Source of the DNA: Lachnoclostridium sp. UBA933
Lineage (GTDB): Bacteria; Bacillota; Clostridia; Lachnospirales; Lachnospiraceae
Reading direction: 5' to 3'
Length of the DNA stretch: 16,338 nt
Assembly: GCA_002293545.1 (NCBI GenBank)
Contig: DBDL01000137.1
Coordinates: 9,598-25,935 of the forward strand
Shown: positions 1-5,677 of the stretch, piece after piece
Numbering within the stretch: position 1 is the stretch's first letter
Layout of the letters: every line of letters begins with the position of its first letter
Position numbers and translations under genes: made by a program
Notes under the pieces: generated by a model
The model's input: the letters and a program-made list of their open reading frames with translations, nothing else
The model's database searches: none
Told to the model about the DNA's origin: nothing

Positions 1-2
1 CT

Positions 3-52
3 TGCGCACGTACTTTGCGCATAAAAGTGTGAAACGTATTTTGTTTCACACT
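3..52. repeat. Double-hairpin intergenic repeat, copy 1
   Basis: Two copies of the palindrome TGCGCA (3-8 and 16-21) are separated by 7 nt, so they can fold into a 6-bp stem with a 7-nt loop. They are followed by a perfect 10-bp inverted repeat AGTGTGAAAC (26-35) / GTTTCACACT (43-52), again with a 7-nt loop. A near-identical element lies at 16098-16147 and a partial one at 15253-15271. It sits just upstream of the methyltransferase promoter. The function is not known; it resembles a REP- or MITE-like non-coding repeat. Confidence 0.75.
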
Positions 53-65
53 ATATCACCATACA

Positions 66-94
66 TTGACAAATGATTTTTTTTCTGCTAACAT
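66..94 (+). promoter_or_regulatory. Sigma-A-type promoter of the methyltransferase unit
   Basis: A perfect -35 box TTGACA (66-71) is followed after 17 bp by TAACAT (89-94), which matches the TATAAT consensus at 4 of 6 positions. Transcription would start near 100-102, leaving an untranslated leader of about 340 nt before the methyltransferase start at 440. The length of that leader and the folds in it suggest control after initiation. Confidence 0.6.
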
Positions 95-126
95 AATGCA
101 TATAACAACATGAAGAAAAGAGGTAG

Positions 127-147
127 ATGCCATTCGGCTTCGCTTGA
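127..147 (+). other. Possible leader peptide MPFGFA
   Basis: A six-codon frame ATG...TGA encodes MPFGFA, with AGAGG (119-123) just upstream. The 3-nt spacing is shorter than ideal. Its last codons overlap the 5' arm of the 137-176 hairpin, so a ribosome here would open that hairpin. An alternative frame from ATG at 110 would encode MKKRGRCHSASLDIT and stop at 157, but has no visible ribosome binding site. Either could be the sensing peptide of an attenuator, or neither may be translated. Confidence 0.25.
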
Positions 148-176
148 TATTACATAATCAGTAATATAAGCGAAGC
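137..176 (+). promoter_or_regulatory. Strong leader hairpin
   Basis: GCTTCGCTT (137-145) plus ATATTAC (147-153) pairs with GTAATATAAGCGAAGC (161-176). This gives 16 base pairs with a single bulged G at 146 and a 7-nt loop (154-160). There is no T-run after it, so it is not itself a terminator. It lies between the promoter and the attenuator and is probably part of the leader's regulatory fold. Confidence 0.6.
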
Positions 177-327
177 GCGGAAAAGATAGAGAAAACACGT
201 AATGAAACATGAGAATGGAAGCCACTTACCTTGGCTTGTTCTTGTTGAAGATTTATGTTTTCTATCATTCCGCTTTTATATGCATCTTATTTTCTTATGG
301 CTGCGGAATGATATCCGCAGCCTTTTT
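177..327 (+). promoter_or_regulatory. Transcription attenuator with alternative antiterminator
   Basis: Four segments can pair in exclusive ways. Segment 2 (263-273, TATCATTCCGC) is perfectly complementary to segment 3 (303-313, GCGGAATGATA), giving an 11-bp antiterminator. Segment 3 overlaps the left arm of the terminator stem (299-307 with 314-322). Segment 1 (177-195) can pair with segment 2 (258-273): GCGGAA with TTCCGC, GATAG with CTATC, then AAAA with TTTT, with small bulges. So 1:2 pairing would permit the terminator and 2:3 pairing would block it, the usual logic of attenuators ahead of biosynthesis and antibiotic-response genes. The signal sensed is unknown. This is read from base pairing only. 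Confidence 0.6.
299..327 (+). terminator. Rho-independent terminator in the leader (attenuator)
   Basis: GGCTGCGGA (299-307) pairs perfectly with TCCGCAGCC (314-322), leaving a 6-nt loop and followed by TTTTT (323-327). It lies about 110 bp upstream of the methyltransferase start and downstream of the promoter at 66-94. Transcripts must therefore read through it to reach the gene. Confidence 0.75.
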
Positions 328-439
328 CACTTTATGGGAAAGTTCTCAATTGCGGAGCAAATTCTGCGAAGCGGAACTTTAGAGCACTGCGGTTCTCAGT
401 CAACGCTTTTTCATGCTGTCACAAAAAAGGAGGAATTTT

Positions 440-1285
440 ATGTTTACCAAACAAATGGCACAATTGAAGAAACCGGAGCTTAATGCTTCATATATGGATG
501 ACTTGTACCATGCTCTATGGAATGACGAGCACATTTCAAAAGGTATGCTGGAAGCACACTTGAATCCTGATTGGGATGCCGCATCACGCAGCCATGCATT
601 TCTTGACAAATCTGTAAATTGGATTGCCGAACTTGCCCCGCCGCCGCATTATACCAAACTGCTTGATTTAGGCTGTGGTCCCGGATTATATGCCGAGCGG
701 TTTGCACAGGCAGGATATGCTGTTACCGGGGTGGATTATTCAAAACGTTCGATTGCCTATGCAAAAGAACAGACGGCACTGAATCATAGCGGTATCCATT
801 ATTCTTATCAAAATTATCTGACAATTGATTACACACAAAAGTTTGATATGATTACCTTGATCTATTGTGATTACGCACCGTTGCCAATTTCCGACCGGCT
901 AACGCTGATTCAAAAAGTGTATCAGGCATTAAAACCGGGCGGAAAATTTATTTTTGATGTATTTACCCCGAAAATGCGGAAACAAGAAAACCGTTCGTGG
1001 CAATACTGTGAAAACGGAGGGTTCTATAGTGAAAAACCGTATCTTCTTCTTGAAGCAGTATATCAATATAATGATGATGACAAGACCGAACTATCTCAAT
1101 ATATTGTAATAACCGAGGACGATATAAAATGCTATATGGTGCGTCAGCATTTTTTTACAAAAGAATCACTGATATCAGAAATGGAGCCTGCGGGATTCCA
1201 TAAATTTGAGTTTTACGGTGATATTGCAGGCAAAAACTTTTCTGATACCGGGGAAACGATTTGCGGAGTTTTTACCAAATCCTAA
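440..1285 (+). CDS. Class I SAM-dependent methyltransferase
   Basis: A 281-residue protein with a Rossmann-type methyltransferase domain. Motif I, DLGCGPG, lies at about residues 76-82 for S-adenosylmethionine binding. An acidic residue ends the next strand (GVDYS, D99), and LKPGGKFIFDVF is the usual post-motif III strand. Residues 1-65 are a helical N-terminal extension; the C-terminal half is probably the substrate cap. I chose the ATG at 440 because AAGGAGG lies 7-10 nt upstream; a longer frame from 413 has no such site. The substrate cannot be read from sequence: it is not an Erm- or Cfr-type rRNA methylase, and it resembles small-molecule or generic UbiE-like enzymes. It is preceded by an attenuated leader and followed by an ABC-F gene with its own promoter 6 nt after the stop. 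That arrangement suggests a stress- or antibiotic-response unit, which is inference. Confidence 0.85.
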   Translation: MFTKQMAQLKKPELNASYMDDLYHALWNDEHISKGMLEAHLNPDWDAASRSHAFLDKSVNWIAELAPPPHYTKLLDLGCGPGLYAERFAQAGYAVTGVDYSKRSIAYAKEQTALNHSGIHYSYQNYLTIDYTQKFDMITLIYCDYAPLPISDRLTLIQKVYQALKPGGKFIFDVFTPKMRKQENRSWQYCENGGFYSEKPYLLLEAVYQYNDDDKTELSQYIVITEDDIKCYMVRQHFFTKESLISEMEPAGFHKFEFYGDIAGKNFSDTGETICGVFTKS

Positions 1286-1290
1286 ATCTA

Positions 1291-1320
1291 TTGACAACTT
1301 CCGGCTTACTGTGTTATCTT
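1291..1320 (+). promoter_or_regulatory. Promoter upstream of the ABC-F gene
   Basis: TTGACA (1291-1296) lies immediately after the methyltransferase stop. It is followed after 18 bp by TATCTT (1315-1320), which matches TATAAT at 4 of 6 positions; TTATCT with 17 bp spacing is a weaker alternative. This would give the ABC-F gene its own transcript with a leader of nearly 190 nt, independent of the attenuated upstream promoter. A short inverted repeat, CGGGAT (1328-1333) / ATCCCG (1348-1353), lies just downstream and could be an operator or RNA hairpin. Confidence 0.5.
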
Positions 1321-1381
1321 TAAATAGCGGGATTCATTTGTCTGATTATCCCGTAAATACAAATATAAGTGAGGTATTCCG

Positions 1382-1408
1382 ATGCAATTTACGATTTTGG
1401 CTATATAG
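1382..1408 (+). other. Possible leader peptide MQFTILAI before ABC-F
   Basis: An eight-codon frame encodes MQFTILAI and ends in TAG. It is preceded by GTGAGG (1369-1374), 7 nt before the ATG, a credible ribosome binding site. The stop overlaps a perfect 10-bp palindrome GCTATATAGC (1400-1409). Short upstream peptides are known regulators of ABC-F resistance genes, but no stalling motif is recognised here and translation is unproven. Confidence 0.3.
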
Positions 1409-1440
1409 CGAGGCAAATTCATAAGTTTATTTATGTATTG

Positions 1441-1464
1441 ACCATATTTGATACCCCATATGGT
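1441..1464 (+). promoter_or_regulatory. Dyad in the ABC-F leader
   Basis: A perfect 7-bp inverted repeat, ACCATAT (1441-1447) and ATATGGT (1458-1464), has a 10-nt loop and is followed by the weak T-rich stretch TTTATTT. It lies about 50 bp before the ABC-F start. It could be a weak attenuator hairpin or a protein-binding operator; the stem is too A+T-rich to call a terminator. Confidence 0.35.
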
Positions 1465-1514
1465 TTATTTGCTGTAACAGAAAGTCAGAATCATTATAAT
1501 TGGAGGAATATCCT

Positions 1515-3176
1515 ATGCGATACCAGATTTCACATGGTGCGGTACGTTTTGCTGCCGATACCATTTTAGAAGATATTAATTTTGAAATTCGTGACACAGA
1601 AAAAATTGCCGTCGTCGGTCGGAATGGATGCGGTAAGACAACTTTGCTGAAACTGATTGCAGGCGAGGTCGATTTATCCAAACGGGACAGTGACGCACAT
1701 ATTTTCATTGCCAAAACAGGAAACCCGATAATTGGTTATTTGAAGCAAATGGCTTTTGAGGATGACCAGATTACCCTGGAAGCGGAAATCCGAAAGGCTT
1801 TTATTCCTATTCTGACATTACAAAAAGAAATGGATCGTCTTTTATTGCAGCTTGAACAAAATGCGACCGATGCTTTGATTCAGAAATATACCAATCTCCA
1901 AGAGAAATTCTTATGGCTGGGAGGATATGAATACGAACGGGAATATGAAATTATTTTAAAGCAATTCGGTTTTCTGCCAAAGGATTTTGATAAAAAGCTG
2001 TCCGAATTCTCCGGCGGACAACAGACAAAGATTGCTTTTGCCAAACTGCTTCTCAGCAAACCGGATATCCTTCTTTTGGATGAGCCTACCAATCACCTGG
2101 ATATATCCACTGTGGAATGGCTGGAGGGTTATCTGAAATCATACAACCGGGCTGTGGTTATCGTTTCGCATGACCGGATGTTTCTGGATAAAACGGCAGA
2201 TGTGGTATATGAGATTGAGTATGGTACTGCCGTCCGTTATTCCGGAAATTATTCTGCATTTGTAACGCAAAAACGCGCGAATTGGGATAAACAGCTAAAA
2301 GATTATACACTGCAGAAAAAAGAAATAGAACGTTTGAATCAGTTGATTGAAAAATTCAAGCACCATCCGACCAAGGTTTCAATGGCACGCTCCAAACAAA
2401 AACAAATCGAGCACATGATTAAAATTGATGCTCCGGACCGTTATGATTTACGCAGTTTTCATGCTGGTTTTTCACCGCAGCGTCAAAGCGGGAAAGAAGT
2501 TTTGAATGTAAATCATCTGGCAATCGGATACGTCCGCGTTTTATCTGAATTATCTTTTACGATGACCAGAGGGCAGAAACTGGCAGTTATCGGAGAAAAC
2601 GGAATCGGCAAATCGACCCTGCTAAAAACTCTGGTTGGTGCTGTTTCTTCTCTTGGCGGTTCATATCAGCATGGCTTCCAAGTCGATATCGGCTATTTTG
2701 ATCAACAGATTGCACAATACACCAGCGACAAATCGGTACTGGATGAATTTTGGGGCACTTTCCCTCATCTGACGGAAACCGAGATACGAACAGCCTTAGG
2801 TTCTTTTCTTTTTACCCAGGATGATGTTTTTAAGAAGGTATCCATGTTGTCCGGCGGTGAACGGGCAAGACTTACCCTTGCCAAGATTATCAAGCGCCGT
2901 CCGAACTTTCTTATATTGGATGAACCTACCAACCATATGGATATTGTCGGCAAGGAAACCCTGGAAAATATGCTTTCGGCATATACCGGCACACTTCTGT
3001 TTGTATCACATGATCGGTATTTTGTCCGGCAGGTTGCAGATTCTCTGTTGGTTTTTGAGCCGGGACAGGTGATTCTGTATCCCTATTCTTATGCACAATA
3101 TTCAGAGGAACGTGATAAAAACAGGGAAACCGATATCACGGGATTGCCCGCTTCTTGGCAAAGACCGAAAACGTAG
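1515..3176 (+). CDS. ABC-F family ATPase, C-terminal arm cut off by TAG
   Basis: A 553-residue protein with two tandem ATP-binding domains and no membrane segments, the layout of the ribosome-binding ABC-F family. Domain 1 has Walker A GRNGCGKT (35-42), signature FSGGQQ (about 165-170), Walker B LLLDEP with catalytic E190, and the SHDR switch (218-221). Domain 2 has GENGIGKST (360-368), LSGGER (about 445-450), ILDEP with E470, and SHDR (498-501). The linker between them (about 250-315) contains the basic helix KHHPTKVSMARSKQK, which in this family reaches into the ribosomal P-site region. ABC-F proteins act on translation, some giving ribosome protection against antibiotics. The start at 1515 is set by GGAGGA (1502-1507); a TTG at 1500 would overlap that site. 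The frame ends at TAG 3174-3176, but coding continues downstream. Both ATPase domains are complete, so the short product may still work. Subfamily is uncertain; it is closest in feel to YdiF-type. Confidence 0.9.
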   Translation: MRYQISHGAVRFAADTILEDINFEIRDTEKIAVVGRNGCGKTTLLKLIAGEVDLSKRDSDAHIFIAKTGNPIIGYLKQMAFEDDQITLEAEIRKAFIPILTLQKEMDRLLLQLEQNATDALIQKYTNLQEKFLWLGGYEYEREYEIILKQFGFLPKDFDKKLSEFSGGQQTKIAFAKLLLSKPDILLLDEPTNHLDISTVEWLEGYLKSYNRAVVIVSHDRMFLDKTADVVYEIEYGTAVRYSGNYSAFVTQKRANWDKQLKDYTLQKKEIERLNQLIEKFKHHPTKVSMARSKQKQIEHMIKIDAPDRYDLRSFHAGFSPQRQSGKEVLNVNHLAIGYVRVLSELSFTMTRGQKLAVIGENGIGKSTLLKTLVGAVSSLGGSYQHGFQVDIGYFDQQIAQYTSDKSVLDEFWGTFPHLTETEIRTALGSFLFTQDDVFKKVSMLSGGERARLTLAKIIKRRPNFLILDEPTNHMDIVGKETLENMLSAYTGTLLFVSHDRYFVRQVADSLLVFEPGQVILYPYSYAQYSEERDKNRETDITGLPASWQRPKT

Positions 3177-3434
3177 CAGGTTTCCCGGAAAGCCGCTTCG
3201 AATACTTACGATTCCAAAAAGCAGGCAATAAAAACAGAACGTGAACAGAAACGTCTGGAAGATCGAATTGCTTTATTGGAAAGCGCGCTGCAGGAAAAAA
3301 AGGATGAGCTTTTGAATCCGGAATATTCTGCCGATTATGTAAAGCTTACGGAGATTCAAAATACCGTGGATTCTATGGAAAATGAATTGAATGCGCTGAT
3401 GTATGATTGGAATGAGATTTTGGACACACCCTAA
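3177..3434 (+). pseudogene. C-terminal coiled-coil arm of the ABC-F gene, beyond an in-frame TAG
   Basis: Reading on in the same frame after the TAG at 3174-3176 gives 85 further codons, then TAA at 3432-3434. The product is rich in K, E, L and Q and includes KTEREQKRLEDRIALLE and QEKKDELLNPEYSADYVKL. This is the typical charged coiled-coil C-terminal domain of YdiF/Uup-like ABC-F proteins. There is no frameshift and no other stop, and no start codon or ribosome binding site near the beginning of the segment, so it is unlikely to be made separately. It is either a recent nonsense change, a read-through stop or a sequencing error. Confidence 0.8.
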
Positions 3435-3438
3435 ATAA

Positions 3439-3470
3439 AACTGCACTGACCGTGAAAAGTCAGTGCAGTT
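3439..3470. terminator. Bidirectional terminator between convergent genes
   Basis: AACTGCACTGAC (3439-3450) pairs perfectly over 12 bp with GTCAGTGCAGTT (3459-3470) around an 8-nt loop. On the minus strand the stem is followed by TTTTATTT-like sequence, and on the plus strand by TTCTCATT. It lies between the ABC-F frame (ending at 3434) and the end of the GGGtGRT gene at 3500, so it probably stops transcription from both sides, more efficiently for the minus strand. Confidence 0.8.
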
Positions 3471-3499
3471 CTCATTAACCTTTATTTATGCTATTTCTT

Positions 3500-4501
3500 C
3501 TACTTTTTAAAACATTCCTCTATACTTACGGCAACCGCAACCGTCATACCAACCATGGGATTATTCCCCGCACCGATTAAGCCCATCATTTCCACATGTG
3601 CCGGAACGGAAGACGAACCTGCAAATTGGGCATCCGAATGCATACGTCCCATTGTATCGGTCATTCCGTAGGAAGCGGGACCGGCTGCCATATTGTCGGG
3701 ATGAAGTGTTCTGCCGGTACCGCCGCCGGAAGCGACAGAAAAATACTTCTTATCCTGTTCCATACATTCTTTTTTATACGTACCGGCTACCGGATGCTGG
3801 AAACGGGTCGGGTTGGTCGAATTTCCGGTGATGGAAACATCGACACCCTCCTTGTGCATAATAGCGACACCCTCTCTTACATCGTTTGCACCGTAGCAGT
3901 TTACTTTTGCACGCAATCCCTCCGAATAGGATTTGCGGAACACCTCTTTGCATTCACCCGAATAGTAATCCATCTCGGTTTCCACAAACGTAAATCCGTT
4001 GATTCTGGAAATAATCTGTGCCGCGTCTTTTCCTAATCCGTTTAAAATAACACGCAGCGGCTCTTTCCGCACTTTATTTGCTTTTTCAGCAATCCCGATG
4101 GCACCCTCCGCCGCCGCAAATGATTCGTGTCCTGCCAAAAAGGCAAAGCATTTCGTTTTTTCCTCTAACAGCATCTTGCCGAGATTACCGTGTCCCAGAC
4201 CAACCTTGCGCTGATCGGCTACCGAACCCGGAATACAAAATGCCTGAAGTCCTTCGCCGATTGCCGCTGCCGCATCGGCTGCTTTTTTACAGCCTTTTTT
4301 GATTGCAATTGCCGCTCCGACTACATAAGCCCATTTTGCATTTTCAAAACAAATCGGCTGAATTCCTTCCACTTGTTTATATACATCAAGACCGGCATCT
4401 TTTGTTATCTTTTCCGCTTCTTCAATGGATGAGATTCCATAGCCGCCTAATACTTCGTTAATTTGATTGATACGTCTTTCATATGATTCAAATAAAGCCA
4501 T
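3500..4501 (-). CDS. GGGtGRT family protein
   Basis: A 333-residue soluble protein carrying the family's name motif GGGTGRT at residues 259-265 (in SVASGGGTGRTLHPDN). It is rich in glycine and alanine, with glycine loops such as GLGHGNLGKM (101-110) and NGLGKDAAQ (154-162), and with scattered cysteines (51, 71, 89, 118, 184, 202, 246, 330). The family is conserved in Clostridia and other anaerobes but has no established reaction, so I give none. The start at 4501 is supported by AGGAGG 9 nt upstream. It lies 19 bp after the NifU-like gene, and both appear to share the promoter at 5284-5312, which suggests a joint role, perhaps linked to iron-sulfur chemistry (inference). Confidence 0.9.
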   Translation of the reverse strand: MALFESYERRINQINEVLGGYGISSIEEAEKITKDAGLDVYKQVEGIQPICFENAKWAYVVGAAIAIKKGCKKAADAAAAIGEGLQAFCIPGSVADQRKVGLGHGNLGKMLLEEKTKCFAFLAGHESFAAAEGAIGIAEKANKVRKEPLRVILNGLGKDAAQIISRINGFTFVETEMDYYSGECKEVFRKSYSEGLRAKVNCYGANDVREGVAIMHKEGVDVSITGNSTNPTRFQHPVAGTYKKECMEQDKKYFSVASGGGTGRTLHPDNMAAGPASYGMTDTMGRMHSDAQFAGSSSVPAHVEMMGLIGAGNNPMVGMTVAVAVSIEECFKK

Positions 4502-4520
4502 TTTTCGTTACCTCCTATTC

Positions 4521-5225
4521 TTATTTAAGCTCCTTGTCGGTTCTCGGATCAATTATTTTCACTGCGTCATTTACACGGCCGTATTGTCCGCAAGCTTTTT
4601 CATACGCAGTATTCGGGTCATCACCCTTTTTAATGAAATCCGTCATCTTTCCAAGACTCACAAACTGATAACCAATAATCATATCATCCGCATCCAAAGC
4701 AATACCGGTTACATAACCTTCCGCCATTTCTAAGTAACGAGGACCTTTTTTCAATGTACCGTACATGGTCCCGACTTGGGAACGCAGTCCCTTTCCTAAA
4801 TCTTCAAGCCCCGCACCCACCGGAAGACCGTCCTCTGAAAAAGCACTCTGGGTTCTGCCATAAACAATCTGTAAAAATAATTCTCTCATGGCTGTATTGA
4901 TTGCGTCACATACTAAATCTGTATTTAAAGCTTCCATAACTGTCCGGCCGGGTAAAATCTCCGATGCCATTGCAGCCGAATGCGTCATTCCCGAACAACC
5001 GATTGTTTCAATCAAGGCTTCCTGAATAATCCCCTCTTTTACATTCAGTGTCAGCTTGCAGGCTCCCTGCTGAGGTGCACACCATCCAACACCGTGTGTC
5101 AGACCGGATATATCTTTGACTTCTTTTGCTTTCACCCACTTTGCTTCTTCCGGAATCGGAGCAGCACCGTGATTTACACCTTGGGCAACCGGGCACATTT
5201 CTTCTACTTCGTTAGAATAAATCAT
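4521..5225 (-). CDS. NifU/IscU-like iron-sulfur scaffold-type protein
   Basis: A 234-residue protein. The segment from GACKLTLNVKEGIIQEAL to TIGCSGMTHSA aligns by eye with the IscU fold, putting C56 and C77 at the positions of the first two IscU cluster ligands. The third conserved cysteine of IscU (the HCS-type site) has no clear counterpart, and the Asp after the first Cys is replaced by Lys. Extra cysteines are at 11, 49, 106 and 212. At 234 residues it is longer than IscU (about 130), and the C-terminal half (about 125-234) is not IscU-like. The start at 5225 is chosen over a longer frame from 5240 because AAAGGAG lies 5-12 nt upstream. It is paired with the GGGtGRT gene. A cluster-carrying role is plausible but not shown by the sequence. 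Confidence 0.85.
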   Translation of the reverse strand: MIYSNEVEEMCPVAQGVNHGAAPIPEEAKWVKAKEVKDISGLTHGVGWCAPQQGACKLTLNVKEGIIQEALIETIGCSGMTHSAAMASEILPGRTVMEALNTDLVCDAINTAMRELFLQIVYGRTQSAFSEDGLPVGAGLEDLGKGLRSQVGTMYGTLKKGPRYLEMAEGYVTGIALDADDMIIGYQFVSLGKMTDFIKKGDDPNTAYEKACGQYGRVNDAVKIIDPRTDKELK

Positions 5226-5283
5226 AATAACTCCTTTCAAAAATAAATTTATATTTGACTTATATCATATCAAATCCATGTAA

Positions 5284-5312
5284 AGTCTACAATAAAAACG
5301 ACCTTTTGTCAA
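5284..5312 (-). promoter_or_regulatory. Promoter of the NifU-like/GGGtGRT pair
   Basis: On the minus strand TTGACA (5312-5307) is followed after 17 bp by TAGACT (5289-5284), a 4-of-6 match to the -10 consensus. The predicted start lies about 50 nt before the NifU-like ATG. The gap between the TSCPD gene and this gene thus holds a promoter, making the pair a separate transcription unit. A weaker -10-like TATGAT lies closer to the gene. Confidence 0.6.
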
Positions 5313-5350
5313 ACGGCATCTCATCCGGCTTCACCGTCCCTTTTTACCGT

Positions 5351-5623
5351 TTATGTCTGATTCCCCGCCTGTAAAGATTGTTCATATGCCTTTTTTACAG
5401 CCTGTGCCAACTGGTCGGCACAAGAGGTAGAACGCCGTCCGCACAGGATACCGCTGAGATTTGAATGGATTTGCTCCACCGTAAAACCCTCCACAAGCTT
5501 TTGGATAGCACGCAGATTTCCGTTGCAGCCTCCTGTAAACTTAACGTTCCGGACGATATCACCCTCCAGATCAAAAGAAACTTTTGACGAACAAGTGTCC
5601 TTTGTCTTAAAACTATATGTCAT
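5351..5623 (-). CDS. TSCPD-domain small protein (TIGR03905-like)
   Basis: A 90-residue protein with GGCNGNL (31-37) and CGRRSTSCADQLA (61-73), the hallmark of the TSCPD domain found alone in this clostridial family and at the C-terminus of some ribonucleotide reductases. Cysteines 11, 33, 61 and 68 are spaced as in a metal-binding or redox site. The function of stand-alone members is unknown. The start is supported by AGGAGG about 9 nt upstream. It is the last gene of the long minus-strand cluster, about 55 bp after the hexapeptide protein. Confidence 0.85.
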   Translation of the reverse strand: MTYSFKTKDTCSSKVSFDLEGDIVRNVKFTGGCNGNLRAIQKLVEGFTVEQIHSNLSGILCGRRSTSCADQLAQAVKKAYEQSLQAGNQT

Positions 5624-5677
5624 CCTTTCTTCCTCCTATACTTCGGCAATATATTTTACAGCGGCAGTACCTTTCAC

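Noticed and set aside
202..483. 93-codon plus-strand open frame in the leader
   Set aside because: It has no ribosome binding site, runs through the attenuator terminator and into the start of the methyltransferase gene in another frame, and shows no recognisable protein character. The region is better explained as structured leader RNA.
1369..1569. 66-codon open frame starting GTG at 1369
   Set aside because: It overlaps the ABC-F start region in another frame and its GTG coincides with the ribosome binding site of the better mini-ORF. The product is not recognisable.
3596..4036. 146-codon plus-strand open frame opposite the GGGtGRT gene
   Set aside because: It is antisense to a clearly conserved coding sequence, has no ribosome binding site and gives a low-quality composition; it is a shadow frame.
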